Source: Friedmanniella sp.
GTDB taxonomy: Bacteria > Actinomycetota > Actinomycetes > Propionibacteriales > Propionibacteriaceae
Length of the DNA stretch: 9,870 bases
NCBI GenBank assembly: GCA_025964935.1
Contig: JAOPXW010000417.1
Location: 1-9,870 of the forward strand
Direction of reading: 5' to 3'
The notes under the pieces were generated by a model, which worked only from the letters and a program-made list of their open reading frames with translations, had not been told where the DNA came from and ran no database searches. The translations under genes were made by a program, and so were the position numbers. How positions within the stretch are numbered: the stretch's first letter is position 1; every line of letters starts with the position of its first letter. Shown in pieces: positions 1 to 7,977 of this stretch.

Positions 1-1520
1 GCTCGGCGCGGGTGGGCGAGGCCGGCCACCGTACGCGGTCGCCGGGTCAGTCGGCGGGGCAGCGGCGGCGCGGCCTCGGCCCCGGCCTCAGCGGAGAGGT
101 CGTGGTCCGGCTCGGGCCCGGCCACCACGACGAGCAGGCCCAGCAGCACCAGCAGGGCCGGGTTGGTCTCCCACAGCGGGAACGCCGACCCGGCCAGCAG
201 GAAGGCCACCATCCCGGCGACGGTCCCCAGCTGGTGCCGCCGGAGGGCGCGCCAGGCGAGGTGGCCCAGGAAGGCCACGAGCAGGGCGCAGCCGACGACC
301 CCGACGCTGACCAGCGTCCCGAGGGCGGCGTTCTCCAGCGGCAGCTGGGCCCCGGCGGCGGTCGCGGCCTGCGCCGAGGTGCCGGGCCCGACCCCGGCCA
401 CCGGGTGCCGCAGGAACAGCCCGGTGGCCAGGTCGAAGACGTACTGTCGGTAGCTGACCGAGGCCGCCCCCTCCTGCGAGCTCGACCGGGCGGCCAGGAC
501 GGACACGTGGGGGATCGCGGCGGCTCCGGCGGCCAGGGCGGCCAGCCCGGCCACCTTGACCGCGACCCCGGTCCGGCGGGACAGCAGGACCAGCACCATG
601 CCCACGGCGAGTCCGCCGAGCAGGGCGTAGACCCCGCTGCGGGAGCCGGTGAGCGCGGTGCCGAAGCCGCTCAGCGCGAAGCAGATCAGGGCCAGCCGCC
701 GCAGCCGGCCGCGCAGGAAGGTGAACCAGGCCAGGCAGCCCGTCACCGCGAAGAACGCGCCGCTGACCAGCGGGTGGCCCAGGGTCGTGGTCACCCGGTA
801 CACCGCCCAGTGCTGCTCGGTGGAGAGCAGGCCCGTCAGGGGGTTGACCTGCAGCACCGACTCGGCCACCGCGAACCCGCCCAGCCCGACCCCCAGCACC
901 AGCCAGGTGCGGAGCAACAGCGCGGCGGTGCGCGGGTCGGCCCGTGGCCCGAGCAGGCCCGGCAGGACCGCGCCGACCAGCAACGCCAGCGTCCACAGTG
1001 AACTGCGGACCGGGTTGATGCTCGTCGCGGTCAGCCCCCCCAGCACCACCACGAAGACAACCAGCCAGCCCGCCAGGGCCTGCCGATCGGCCCGGGTCAG
1101 CAGGCTCTTCACCACCCACAGCAGCAGCAGCACCAGCCCGGGGCTGAGGTAGCGTCCGCCGATCTCGGGCACGGCCGCCAGGTAGCCCACCGGAACCAGG
1201 ACCACCCCGATCAGGACCACGCTGGGCAGCACCCGGGTCGGCAGGCAGCAGACCAGCGCCAGCGCGAAGACCCCGAGGGCGACCAGCGACCCCAGCGCGG
1301 TGAAGGCCGAGAGCGCTCCCAGTCCGAGCACGGCCACCCCGAGGGCGACCGGCACCAGGACCTGCCCGACTCGGCGGCCCTCGGGTGCGGCCTGCGTTCC
1401 GCGCGAGCGGCCGGGCGCGGACCCTCGGGTTCCCTCCGACGTGGAGGACCCTCGGGTCCTCTCCGACGTGGAGGACCCTCGGGTCCTGTCCGCTGCCGCC
1501 GGTGTCCAGGTCTGGGTCAT
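1..1520 (-). CDS. O-antigen ligase / Wzy-type polysaccharide polymerase, membrane protein (3' end off window)
   Basis: The frame opens at ATG 1518-1520 and stays open for 506 codons to the left edge. A strong Shine-Dalgarno, AAGGGGGAG, lies 7 nt before the start. The first ~50 residues are hydrophilic and carry a 9-residue tandem repeat (TRGSSTSE plus R/G, about residues 13-30). Some 12-14 hydrophobic segments follow between residues ~51 and 467. Family-like features are LGHPLVSGAFFA (247-258), LTGSRSG (290-296), and a late loop with RHPVAGVGPG (371-380) and LENAAL (395-400) before more membrane segments; ETNPALLVLL (451-460) is near the end. This layout fits the Wzy/WaaL superfamily (Wzy_C), whose members polymerise or ligate lipid-linked glycans at the outer face of the membrane. 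A basic hydrophilic tail is being read at the edge, so little is probably missing. It lies 19 bp after the giant repeat protein in one operon. Polymerase versus ligase cannot be decided; in a Gram-positive EPS locus a polymerase is likelier. Confidence 0.85.
   Translation of the reverse strand, partial: MTQTWTPAAADRTRGSSTSERTRGSSTSEGTRGSAPGRSRGTQAAPEGRRVGQVLVPVALGVAVLGLGALSAFTALGSLVALGVFALALVCCLPTRVLPSVVLIGVVLVPVGYLAAVPEIGGRYLSPGLVLLLLWVVKSLLTRADRQALAGWLVVFVVVLGGLTATSINPVRSSLWTLALLVGAVLPGLLGPRADPRTAALLLRTWLVLGVGLGGFAVAESVLQVNPLTGLLSTEQHWAVYRVTTTLGHPLVSGAFFAVTGCLAWFTFLRGRLRRLALICFALSGFGTALTGSRSGVYALLGGLAVGMVLVLLSRRTGVAVKVAGLAALAAGAAAIPHVSVLAARSSSQEGAASVSYRQYVFDLATGLFLRHPVAGVGPGTSAQAATAAGAQLPLENAALGTLVSVGVVGCALLVAFLGHLAWRALRRHQLGTVAGMVAFLLAGSAFPLWETNPALLVLLGLLVVVAGPEPDHDLSAEAGAEAAPPLPRRLTRRPRTVAGLAHPRR
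1419..1491 (-). repeat. 27-bp in-frame tandem repeat, about 2.7 copies, each with an inner palindrome
   Basis: Copies lie at 1419-1445, 1446-1472 and 1473-1491 (partial), inside the 5' end of the polymerase gene. Copies 1 and 2 differ at only a few bases. Copies 2 and 3 begin with the inverted repeat GGACCC-TC-GGGTCC; copy 1 has one change in it. The unit is 9 codons, so gain or loss of a copy would alter the length of the cytoplasmic N-terminal tail without breaking the frame. Confidence 0.85.
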
Positions 1521-1527
1521 CTGTGGT

Positions 1528-1536
1528 CTCCCCCTT
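1528..1536 (-). promoter_or_regulatory. Ribosome binding site of the polymerase gene
   Basis: On the minus strand, AAGGGGGAG sits 7 nt before ATG 1520 and within the 19-nt gap after the stop of the upstream gene. It supports this start and translation from a shared mRNA. Confidence 0.75.
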
Positions 1537-1539
1537 GGG

Positions 1540-4500
1540 TCAGGACTGGCACGACTTGTTCGAGATTCCGAGTGAGGTGGCGGGCACGACGGTGTCGCAC
1601 CCCACGATGTTGCCGAGCTCGTTGGCGGCCAGCCGGACGCCGTAGCCCGGCAGGGTGCCGCCGAACTGGTTCGCGTACGCGACGTTGCGCATGCCCCAGC
1701 CCGCCCCCTGCTCCCATACCTGCAGACCGTCCAGCGGGGTGTTGACGCCCCGGTTGCCGGTCACGGTCCAGTCGTTGCTCTGGATGGCCAGCAGCGAGTC
1801 CGCGTTGCTCGACATGCCGGTGCCGTCGAGGGTGTTGCGGGCCATCAGCCCGTGCGTCGCCCCCTCCTTGGCCTCGATCTGCTCGGCGGTGGTGGCGGAG
1901 ATGTCGTTGCCGATGATGGCGTTGCGGTCGCTGCGGTCGGGGGCGCAGCCGGAGTAGGTGCACCAGTTGGGGGCCGCCGTGCCGATGTAGACGCCCTCCC
2001 CGTACGCGGGGGTCGTCAGCCCGGTCCGGGCGATGGAGTTGCCGATCACCGTGCTGTCGGTGGTGTTGGTACGCAGGTGGATGGCCTCGTCGCCGATGTC
2101 CTCGACCCGGACGTCGGCCACGGTCACGGCCCGGCTGTTGATGACGGCGATCCCCTTGAGCGCGTTCCGGACCGTCATCCCGGCGAACACCAGGTTGGTG
2201 GAGGAGTCGATCCGCAGCCCGGCCCCGGCCGCCACGTTGCCGCCGTCGATGACCGCCGTACGGGGTCCGCAGACCCAGATCGGGGCGGCGTCGGAGGCCT
2301 GCAGGTTGACGTCGTACTGGCCGGTGTAGACCCCGGGGGCCAGCCGGATGACGGTGCCCGACCCGGCCCGGGCCAGGGCCAGGACGAGCTGGGCCCGGTT
2401 GGAGACGTTGACCGTGGCGGCGGGACAGGTGGCGTAGCGGCGGGTCGGGTCGGGGGCGGCCGCCGGGGTGAGGACGCTGAGGGCGGCGGAGGTGGGGGAG
2501 ACGTTGCCGCTCCGGTCCACCGCCGCGACGCTGAACCCGTACGTCGTCGCGTCGGCCAGCCCGGCGTCGAGGAACGACGTGGTCCCGGCGTCGACCGTCC
2601 CGACCAGACGGGCCGGGTCGCTGCCCTGCTGGCGGTAGACCCGGTAGGTCGCGACGTCGGGCTCGGGGTTGGCCGCCCAGCTGACCCGGGCCCCGGCGGC
2701 CTCGGGCTGCCATTGGAGACCCGCGGGTGGGCCGGGCGGATAGATGTCGGGGGCGACGAACGCGTCCAGGAACAGGTTGGTCCCGCCGGAGAGCGGGTTG
2801 CGGGTGCCGGTGCGCACGACCCGGATCGTGTGCTCGGTCTCGGGCAGCCCGGACGCCTCGTACACGGTCTGCTGGTAGCGGGTGGTCGAGGAGTAGAGGT
2901 CGACCGTGGCCTGCAGCACGCCGTCGAGGTAGACCTGGGCCATCCCGCCGTACGCGTTGGTGCGGGCCAGCCACCGGATCCCGCTGGTCTGGAAGGACAG
3001 CTCGGCGTAGCCGGCGCCGTTGGTGGAGGCGTACGAGCCGCCGGAGTCGCTGGAGGCGGTCACCGTGGTCCAGGGGCCCGACAGCTTGACGACCGGCGAG
3101 ACGTTCTCGTAGGTCCCCGAGCCCTGCCCCACGATCGGGGTGGTGACGGCGCTCGCGGTCGAGAGCGGGGACTCGTTGCCGCCCGCGTCGAGCGCGCTGA
3201 CCTGATAGCGGTAGGCCGCGCCCGGGTTCAGGCCCATGTCGAGATAGCTGGTCCCGGCGACCGGGGCGGGGTTGACGACGACCTTGGTCGTGGTCGCGCC
3301 CTCCTGGCGGTAGAGCCGGTAGCCGGTGACGTCGGGCTCCGGGCTCGCCGTCCAGGTCAGCCGGACCCCCTGCGGCTCGAGGCCGGTCTGCAGACCGGCC
3401 GGGGCCGCCGGCGGGTGGATGTCGGGAACCACGAAGCTGTCCAGCAGCACGTTCCGGCCACCCGAGGAGGCGTTCCGGGTCCCGGTGTAGGCGATCCGCA
3501 GGGTGTGGCTGGTCTCGGGCAGGCCGGTGACCTCGAAGACCTTCTGCTGGGGGAGGGTGCTCGCGGAGTAGAGGTCGACCGGGGTCTGCCTGACCCCGTC
3601 GAGGTAGACGTCGACGATCCCGCCGTACGGGTTCTTGCGCGCCATCCAGCGGATGCCGCTGGTCCTGAACGACAGCTCGGCGTAGCCGCTGCTGCCCAGG
3701 GTGGAGAAGGAGCCGCCGCTGTCGGCGGTCGAGGTCGTCGTGGCCCAGGACCCGCTCAGAGTCACCTCGGGTGAGGTGTCCTCGTAGGTGCCGGGTCCCT
3801 GCAGCTGGATCGGCATCGAGACCTGAGCCTCGCCGGAGGCGGCCGAGGCGTTGCCGGACCCGTCGACGGCCACCAGGTCGTAGCGGTAGGCCGCGCCGGG
3901 CTTCAGACCCTGGTCGTCGAGGGAGAGGGTGCCGGAGTCGCGGGTCGTCAGCATGATCCGGGAGCCGGTGCCCTCCCGGCGGTAGATCTCGACGTAGGCG
4001 ACGTCGGTGTCGGCGGAGGCGGTCCAGGTCAGTCGGGCGCCGGTCCCCGACACGGTCGCGCTCAGCCCGGTCGGCGGGGCCGGCGGGTGGAGGTCGGGCG
4101 CGACGAAGGCGTCCAGGGTCAGGTTGGCCCCGGCCGAGGCCGGGTTGCGCCGCCCGGTCCGCACCAGCCGGACGCTGTGCGGCGTCTCCGGCAGCCCCTC
4201 GACCTGCCAGAGCACCTGCTGGGACGCGGTGGTCGCGGAGTAGAGGTCGACGGTCTGCACCAGCACCCCGTCCAGGTAGACCTCGGCGAGACCCCCGTAC
4301 GGGTTGGTCCGGCCGAGGACCTGGACCCCGCTGGTGGCGAACGCGAGCTCGGCGTAACCGGGCTCGGCCAGCTCGGCGTGGGTCCCGCCGCTGTCGGCGG
4401 TGGAGGCGGCGGCGGTCCACGGGCCCACCATCCGCACCTGGGGGGAGAAGTCCTCGTAGCTGCCCGCCCCCTGGGCGGTGATGGTCGTGGTCAGCGAGGC

Positions 4501-7500
4501 GGTGCTCGACAGCGCCGACTCGTTGCCGGCGGCGTCCACCGCGCTGACCCGGTAGCGGTAGGCGGTCCCGGGGAACAGGTCCGCGTCGACCAGGCTGGTG
4601 GTGCCGCTCGGCGGCTGGGCGACCAGGGCCAGCGCGTCGCTGCCCTGCGCCCGGTAGACGCGGTAGCCGACCACGTCCGGCTCGGGACTCGCGGCCCAGA
4701 CCAGGCGCGCGCCGCCCGGGGCGCTCGACGCGGTGACCCCGGCGGGGGCCGCGGGCGGGTAGATGTCGGCGACGACGAGGGCGTCGAGCAGAACGTTGCG
4801 GCCGGCCGACGCGGCGCTCTTGGTGCCGCTGTAGGAGATCCGCAGCGTGTGGGTGCTCTCGCTCAGCCCCGACACCGACCACACCGTCTGCTGGGGGGCG
4901 GTGGTGGCGGCGTACAGGTCGACGCTGGCCCGCTTCTGGCCGTCGAGGTAGACGTCGGCGATGCCGGCGTACGCGTTCCTGCGGGCGATCCAGCTGATGC
5001 CGCTGGTGTTGAAGGACAGCTCCGCGAAGCCGGTGCCGCTCAGCGCACTGTGCGAGCCGCCGCTGTCCTGGCTGGACGCGTTCACCGTCCACGGTCCGAC
5101 GAGGGTGAGGGCGGGGGAGGTGTTCTCGTAGGTCCCGGCCGGGTGCGCGGTCACCGCCGTGGTGGCCGTCGCGACGGCGGAGTGGTCCGAGGCGTTGCCC
5201 GAGGTGTCGACCGCCACCAGCCGGTAGCTGTAGGTCGTCGCGGGCGTCAGGTCCGGGTCGCTGCGCTGCCGGTCCCCGGCGGCGGGGCTGGCGACCAGCA
5301 CCTCATCCGCGGTGCCGCCGCCGCTGCGGTAGAGCCGGAAGGAGGCGATGTCGGGCTCGGGGCTGGGGGCCCAGGTCACGGTGACCCCGGTGCCCTCGGC
5401 TGCCGCCGCGACGCCCGTGGGCGCGGCCGGGGCGTGCAGGTCGGGGGCGACGAAGGCGTCGAGGGAGAGGGTGCTGCCACTGGAGGCGGGGTTGCGGCGG
5501 CCGGTGCGCACGAGCCGGACGCTGTGCGCGGTCTCGGGCAGCCCGGTCACCGTGTAGACCACGGCCTGGGCCACGGTGGCCGCCGAGTAGAGGTCGACCG
5601 TCTGGACCAGGGTGCCGTCCAGGTACACCTCCGCCAGCCCGCCGTACGGGTTGGTGCGGGCCAGCACCTGGAGGCCGCTGGTGGCGAAGCTGACCTGGGC
5701 GTAGCCCTCGGCGGCCAGCTCGGCGTGGCTGCCGCCGCTGTCGGCGGTCGAGCCCACGGTCGTCCAGTCCCCGCTCAGCCGGACGGCGGCGGCGCCGTCC
5801 TCGTACGTCCCGGCCGGCTGCGGGTCGATGGGCGTGGTGGCGGTGGCGGTGGCCGACGGCGGCGACTCGAGCCCGCCCACGTCCACCGCACCCACCTGGT
5901 AGCGGTAGGCGGTGCCCGGGAACAGGTCCGCGTCGGTCGCGGTCACGGTGCCGGCCGCGACGGTGGCCACCAGCAGGGCGGGGCCGGACGCGGGCACCCG
6001 GTAGACCCGGTAGCCGGTGACGTCGCTCTCCGGGCTGGCCGTCCACTGCACCTGGACCCCGCTGCCGGCCGGGGTGGCCGTGACGCCCGTGGGTGCGGCG
6101 GGGGGCTTGAGGTCGGCCACGACGAGGGCGTCCAGGAGCACGTTGCGGCCTCCGGAGGCGGAGCTCTTGCTGCCGGTGTAGACCAGCCGCAGCGTGTGGT
6201 CGGACTCGCTCAGGCCCGACACCTCGTACACGGGGCGCTGGTAGGCGGTGGCGGCGGAGTAGAGGTCGACGCCGGCCTGCTTCTGACCGTCGAGGTAGAC
6301 GTCGACGATCCCGGCGTACGCGTTGGTCCGGGCCAGCACCCGGATCCCGCTGCTGGCGAAGGACAGCTCGGCGTAGCCGGGGCCGGCCAGCGAGACCGAG
6401 GAGCCCCCGCTGTCCAGGCTGGAGGTGGTGGTGCTCCACGGGCCCGACAGGGTCAGGGCCGGGTTGCCGTCCTCGTACGTGCCGGGGCCCTGGGGGTTGA
6501 TGGGGGTGCTGACCGACACCGCGGCCGAGGGGTCCGAGACGTTCCCCGACGCGTCGACGGCGGCCAGCTGGTAGCGGTAGAGGGTGCCGGGCTGCAGCCC
6601 CGGGTCGGTGTAGCTCAGGGCGGTCGCGGTGGGGGAGGCGAGCAGGACGCGGGTGGTGCCCGCGCCGGTGTCGCGGTAGAGCCGGTAGCCGGCCAGGTCC
6701 GGCTCGGGGCTGGCCGTCCACCGGGCCGTCGCCCCGGTCCCGCTCACCGCGACGCTGAGCCCCGACGGGGTGGCCGGGGCGTGCACGTCGGGGGCGACGA
6801 CCGCGTCCACCGAGATGTTCGCCCCGCCGGAGGAGGCGTTCTTGCGCCCGGTGCGGACCAGCCGCACGCTGTGCGGGGTCTCGCTGAGCCCGGTCACCTC
6901 CCAGATCCTCTGGCGGCTGAGGGTGCCGGCGGAGTAGAGGTCGACGGTCTTGACCAGGGTGCCGTCGAGGTAGACGTCAGCCAGACCGCCGTAGGCGTTG
7001 GTGCGCGCGAGGAGCTGGACGCCGCTGGTGCCGAAGGCCAGCTCGGCGAAGCCGTCGGCCGCCAGCTCGGCGTGGGTGCCGCCGCTGTCGGCGGTGGAGG
7101 ACACCGTGGTCCAGGGGCCGACCAGCCGCAGCGCGGCCGACCCGTCCTCGTACGTCCCGGCCGGCTGAGGACTGATCGGGGTGCTCAGGTCGGCGGCCGT
7201 CGACGCCGGCGACTCGTCGCCCCCCGCGTCCACCGCGCTGACCTGGTAGCGGTACGCGGTGCCCGGGAACAGGTCCGGGTCGGTGGCGGTGAGGACCCCG
7301 GAGCCGAGGTCGGCGACCTTGGTGCGGGCGCCGCCGGACTGGGTCCGGTAGAGGCGGTAGCCGACCACGTCGGACTCCGGGCCGGCGTTCCAGGTCAGCC
7401 GGGCCCCGGACCCGCTCGCGGCCGCGGTCAGACCGGTGGGGGCGGCCGGGGGACCGGCGTCGACCACCACCAGGGCGTCGAGCAGGATGCTCGCGCCGCC

Positions 7501-7965
7501 GGACAGCGGGTTCTTGGTGCCGGTCCGGCGGATGCTCAGGGTGTGGGTGGTGCCGGTCAGCCCGGAGACCTCGTACACGGTCTTCTGGTTGATCGTCGAG
7601 GCCGAGTAGAGGTCGACGGTCGCCTGCTTCGCCCCGTCGAGGTAGACCTCGGCCATCCCGGCGTACGCGTTGGTCCGGGCCAGCCACCGCACCCCGGGGG
7701 CGCTGAAGGTCAGGTCGGCGGACCCGTCGGCGCTCAGGGAGGCGAAGGAGCCGCCGCTGGCCGCGGTCGAGCTGGTGGTGGTCCAGGCCCCGACGTAGGC
7801 GAGAGCGCTGGAGGAGTTCTCGTAGGTGCCCGGTCCGACGGCGGGTCCCGCGGCGGTGGCCGGCAGGGCCAGGATGCTCAGCAGCAGGCTGCCCGTGCAC
7901 GCTGCGGCCATCCCCGCTCGGAGCCGCGACCGACCCGGGACGGGTGGGCGGGGGGTGGCGCTCAT
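1540..7965 (-). CDS. Giant secreted modular protein: 8 x (galactose-binding-like + fibronectin III) with C-terminal beta-helix
   Basis: 2141 aa. ATG 7965 is chosen because GAGAGG lies 6 nt upstream and the product then starts with a clear signal peptide: an arginine-containing N-terminus, a hydrophobic core at ~19-34 and likely signal peptidase I cleavage near ATAA (36-39). Residues 46-1840 are eight module pairs. The 131-residue beta-sandwich modules start at 46, 270, 495, 719, 944, 1168, 1392 and 1617, with G(T/S)YE(D/N), DSGG in most copies, an LARTNAYGG-like strand, VYLDG and VDLYS. Each is followed by a 93-94-residue FN3 domain with EPDVxGYRLYR and AYRYQVSAVD. Residues 1841-2141 form a beta-helix. 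No LPXTG motif, lipobox or C-terminal membrane segment is seen, so it is probably released or held by glycan binding. The sandwich modules resemble carbohydrate-binding domains. Its place upstream of the polymerase suggests an EPS matrix or EPS-modifying role (inference). Enzyme activity is unproven. Confidence 0.9.
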   Translation of the reverse strand: MSATPRPPVPGRSRLRAGMAAACTGSLLLSILALPATAAGPAVGPGTYENSSSALAYVGAWTTTSSTAASGGSFASLSADGSADLTFSAPGVRWLARTNAYAGMAEVYLDGAKQATVDLYSASTINQKTVYEVSGLTGTTHTLSIRRTGTKNPLSGGASILLDALVVVDAGPPAAPTGLTAAASGSGARLTWNAGPESDVVGYRLYRTQSGGARTKVADLGSGVLTATDPDLFPGTAYRYQVSAVDAGGDESPASTAADLSTPISPQPAGTYEDGSAALRLVGPWTTVSSTADSGGTHAELAADGFAELAFGTSGVQLLARTNAYGGLADVYLDGTLVKTVDLYSAGTLSRQRIWEVTGLSETPHSVRLVRTGRKNASSGGANISVDAVVAPDVHAPATPSGLSVAVSGTGATARWTASPEPDLAGYRLYRDTGAGTTRVLLASPTATALSYTDPGLQPGTLYRYQLAAVDASGNVSDPSAAVSVSTPINPQGPGTYEDGNPALTLSGPWSTTTSSLDSGGSSVSLAGPGYAELSFASSGIRVLARTNAYAGIVDVYLDGQKQAGVDLYSAATAYQRPVYEVSGLSESDHTLRLVYTGSKSSASGGRNVLLDALVVADLKPPAAPTGVTATPAGSGVQVQWTASPESDVTGYRVYRVPASGPALLVATVAAGTVTATDADLFPGTAYRYQVGAVDVGGLESPPSATATATTPIDPQPAGTYEDGAAAVRLSGDWTTVGSTADSGGSHAELAAEGYAQVSFATSGLQVLARTNPYGGLAEVYLDGTLVQTVDLYSAATVAQAVVYTVTGLPETAHSVRLVRTGRRNPASSGSTLSLDAFVAPDLHAPAAPTGVAAAAEGTGVTVTWAPSPEPDIASFRLYRSGGGTADEVLVASPAAGDRQRSDPDLTPATTYSYRLVAVDTSGNASDHSAVATATTAVTAHPAGTYENTSPALTLVGPWTVNASSQDSGGSHSALSGTGFAELSFNTSGISWIARRNAYAGIADVYLDGQKRASVDLYAATTAPQQTVWSVSGLSESTHTLRISYSGTKSAASAGRNVLLDALVVADIYPPAAPAGVTASSAPGGARLVWAASPEPDVVGYRVYRAQGSDALALVAQPPSGTTSLVDADLFPGTAYRYRVSAVDAAGNESALSSTASLTTTITAQGAGSYEDFSPQVRMVGPWTAAASTADSGGTHAELAEPGYAELAFATSGVQVLGRTNPYGGLAEVYLDGVLVQTVDLYSATTASQQVLWQVEGLPETPHSVRLVRTGRRNPASAGANLTLDAFVAPDLHPPAPPTGLSATVSGTGARLTWTASADTDVAYVEIYRREGTGSRIMLTTRDSGTLSLDDQGLKPGAAYRYDLVAVDGSGNASAASGEAQVSMPIQLQGPGTYEDTSPEVTLSGSWATTTSTADSGGSFSTLGSSGYAELSFRTSGIRWMARKNPYGGIVDVYLDGVRQTPVDLYSASTLPQQKVFEVTGLPETSHTLRIAYTGTRNASSGGRNVLLDSFVVPDIHPPAAPAGLQTGLEPQGVRLTWTASPEPDVTGYRLYRQEGATTTKVVVNPAPVAGTSYLDMGLNPGAAYRYQVSALDAGGNESPLSTASAVTTPIVGQGSGTYENVSPVVKLSGPWTTVTASSDSGGSYASTNGAGYAELSFQTSGIRWLARTNAYGGMAQVYLDGVLQATVDLYSSTTRYQQTVYEASGLPETEHTIRVVRTGTRNPLSGGTNLFLDAFVAPDIYPPGPPAGLQWQPEAAGARVSWAANPEPDVATYRVYRQQGSDPARLVGTVDAGTTSFLDAGLADATTYGFSVAAVDRSGNVSPTSAALSVLTPAAAPDPTRRYATCPAATVNVSNRAQLVLALARAGSGTVIRLAPGVYTGQYDVNLQASDAAPIWVCGPRTAVIDGGNVAAGAGLRIDSSTNLVFAGMTVRNALKGIAVINSRAVTVADVRVEDIGDEAIHLRTNTTDSTVIGNSIARTGLTTPAYGEGVYIGTAAPNWCTYSGCAPDRSDRNAIIGNDISATTAEQIEAKEGATHGLMARNTLDGTGMSSNADSLLAIQSNDWTVTGNRGVNTPLDGLQVWEQGAGWGMRNVAYANQFGGTLPGYGVRLAANELGNIVGCDTVVPATSLGISNKSCQS
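1543..2445 (-). other. C-terminal right-handed parallel beta-helix domain of the giant protein (residues 1841-2141)
   Basis: The domain opens with an entry motif typical of pectate-lyase-like folds: an amphipathic ALARA segment and then IRLAPGVYTGQY (1873-1884). Rungs with short hydrophobic strands and turn Asn/Gly residues follow, such as NLVFAGMTVRNA, AVTVADVRVED and STVIGNSIARTG. The stretch YGEGVYIG...DRSDRN...GNDIS...AEQIEAKEG...GW...N resembles secreted actinobacterial beta-helix proteins as I remember them; this was not searched. Six cysteines (1847, 1899, 2002, 2007, 2123, 2139) are all here; the repeats have none. Such folds include polysaccharide lyases, epimerases and phage tailspikes. 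Charged candidates on conserved-looking rungs include E1990, E2031, K2033 and E2034, but no catalytic set can be assigned. Confidence 0.75.
2446..7830 (-). repeat. Higher-order ABABABAB array of four ~1.35-kb coding units
   Basis: Four units encode residues 46-494 (7830-6484), 495-943 (6483-5137), 944-1391 (5136-3793) and 1392-1840 (3792-2446). Each unit is sandwich A + FN3 A + sandwich B + FN3 B. A modules carry VDVYLDGQKQ, HTLR and GGRNVLLDALVVAD features; B modules carry SHAELA, HSVRLVRTGR and DAFVAPDLH. By hand count, A copy 2 versus A copy 3 is ~69% identical, B copy 1 versus B copy 2 ~70%, and adjacent B1 versus A2 ~56%. The FN3 domains alternate too: YRYQVSAVDAGGNES after A, and (L/V)AVDxSGNxS after B. 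Every sandwich module is exactly 131 residues, with no indel. Confidence 0.9.
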
Positions 7966-7971
7966 CGGGGG

Positions 7972-7977
7972 CCTCTC
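7972..7977 (-). promoter_or_regulatory. Ribosome binding site of the giant repeat protein
   Basis: GAGAGG on the minus strand with a 6-nt spacer to ATG 7965. It decides this start over in-frame ATGs at 8244 and upstream of 7965, which lack a signal peptide next to them. Confidence 0.65.

Noticed and set aside
12..1119. Long open frames on both strands over the polymerase gene
   Set aside because: The translations are Arg/Gly/Ala/Pro-rich without membrane segments; the frame starting at 1520 gives a clear polytopic protein with family motifs.
1517..5092. 1191-codon minus-strand frame in another phase of the repeat gene
   Set aside because: The protein is Arg/Gly/Pro-rich low complexity, and the overlapping frame has a signal peptide and recognisable domains.
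2446..7830. Regularly spaced identical short motif including GTCGAC in all eight modules, considered as a DNA-level repeat or array
   Set aside because: It encodes the conserved VDLY(S/A) strand in each module; the ~675-bp spacing is the domain period. It is not a CRISPR or a binding-site array.
7897..7899. Cys23 of the giant protein as a lipoprotein cysteine
   Set aside because: It lies before most of the hydrophobic core and lacks the Leu-containing lipobox, so signal peptidase I cleavage near residue 38-39 fits better.
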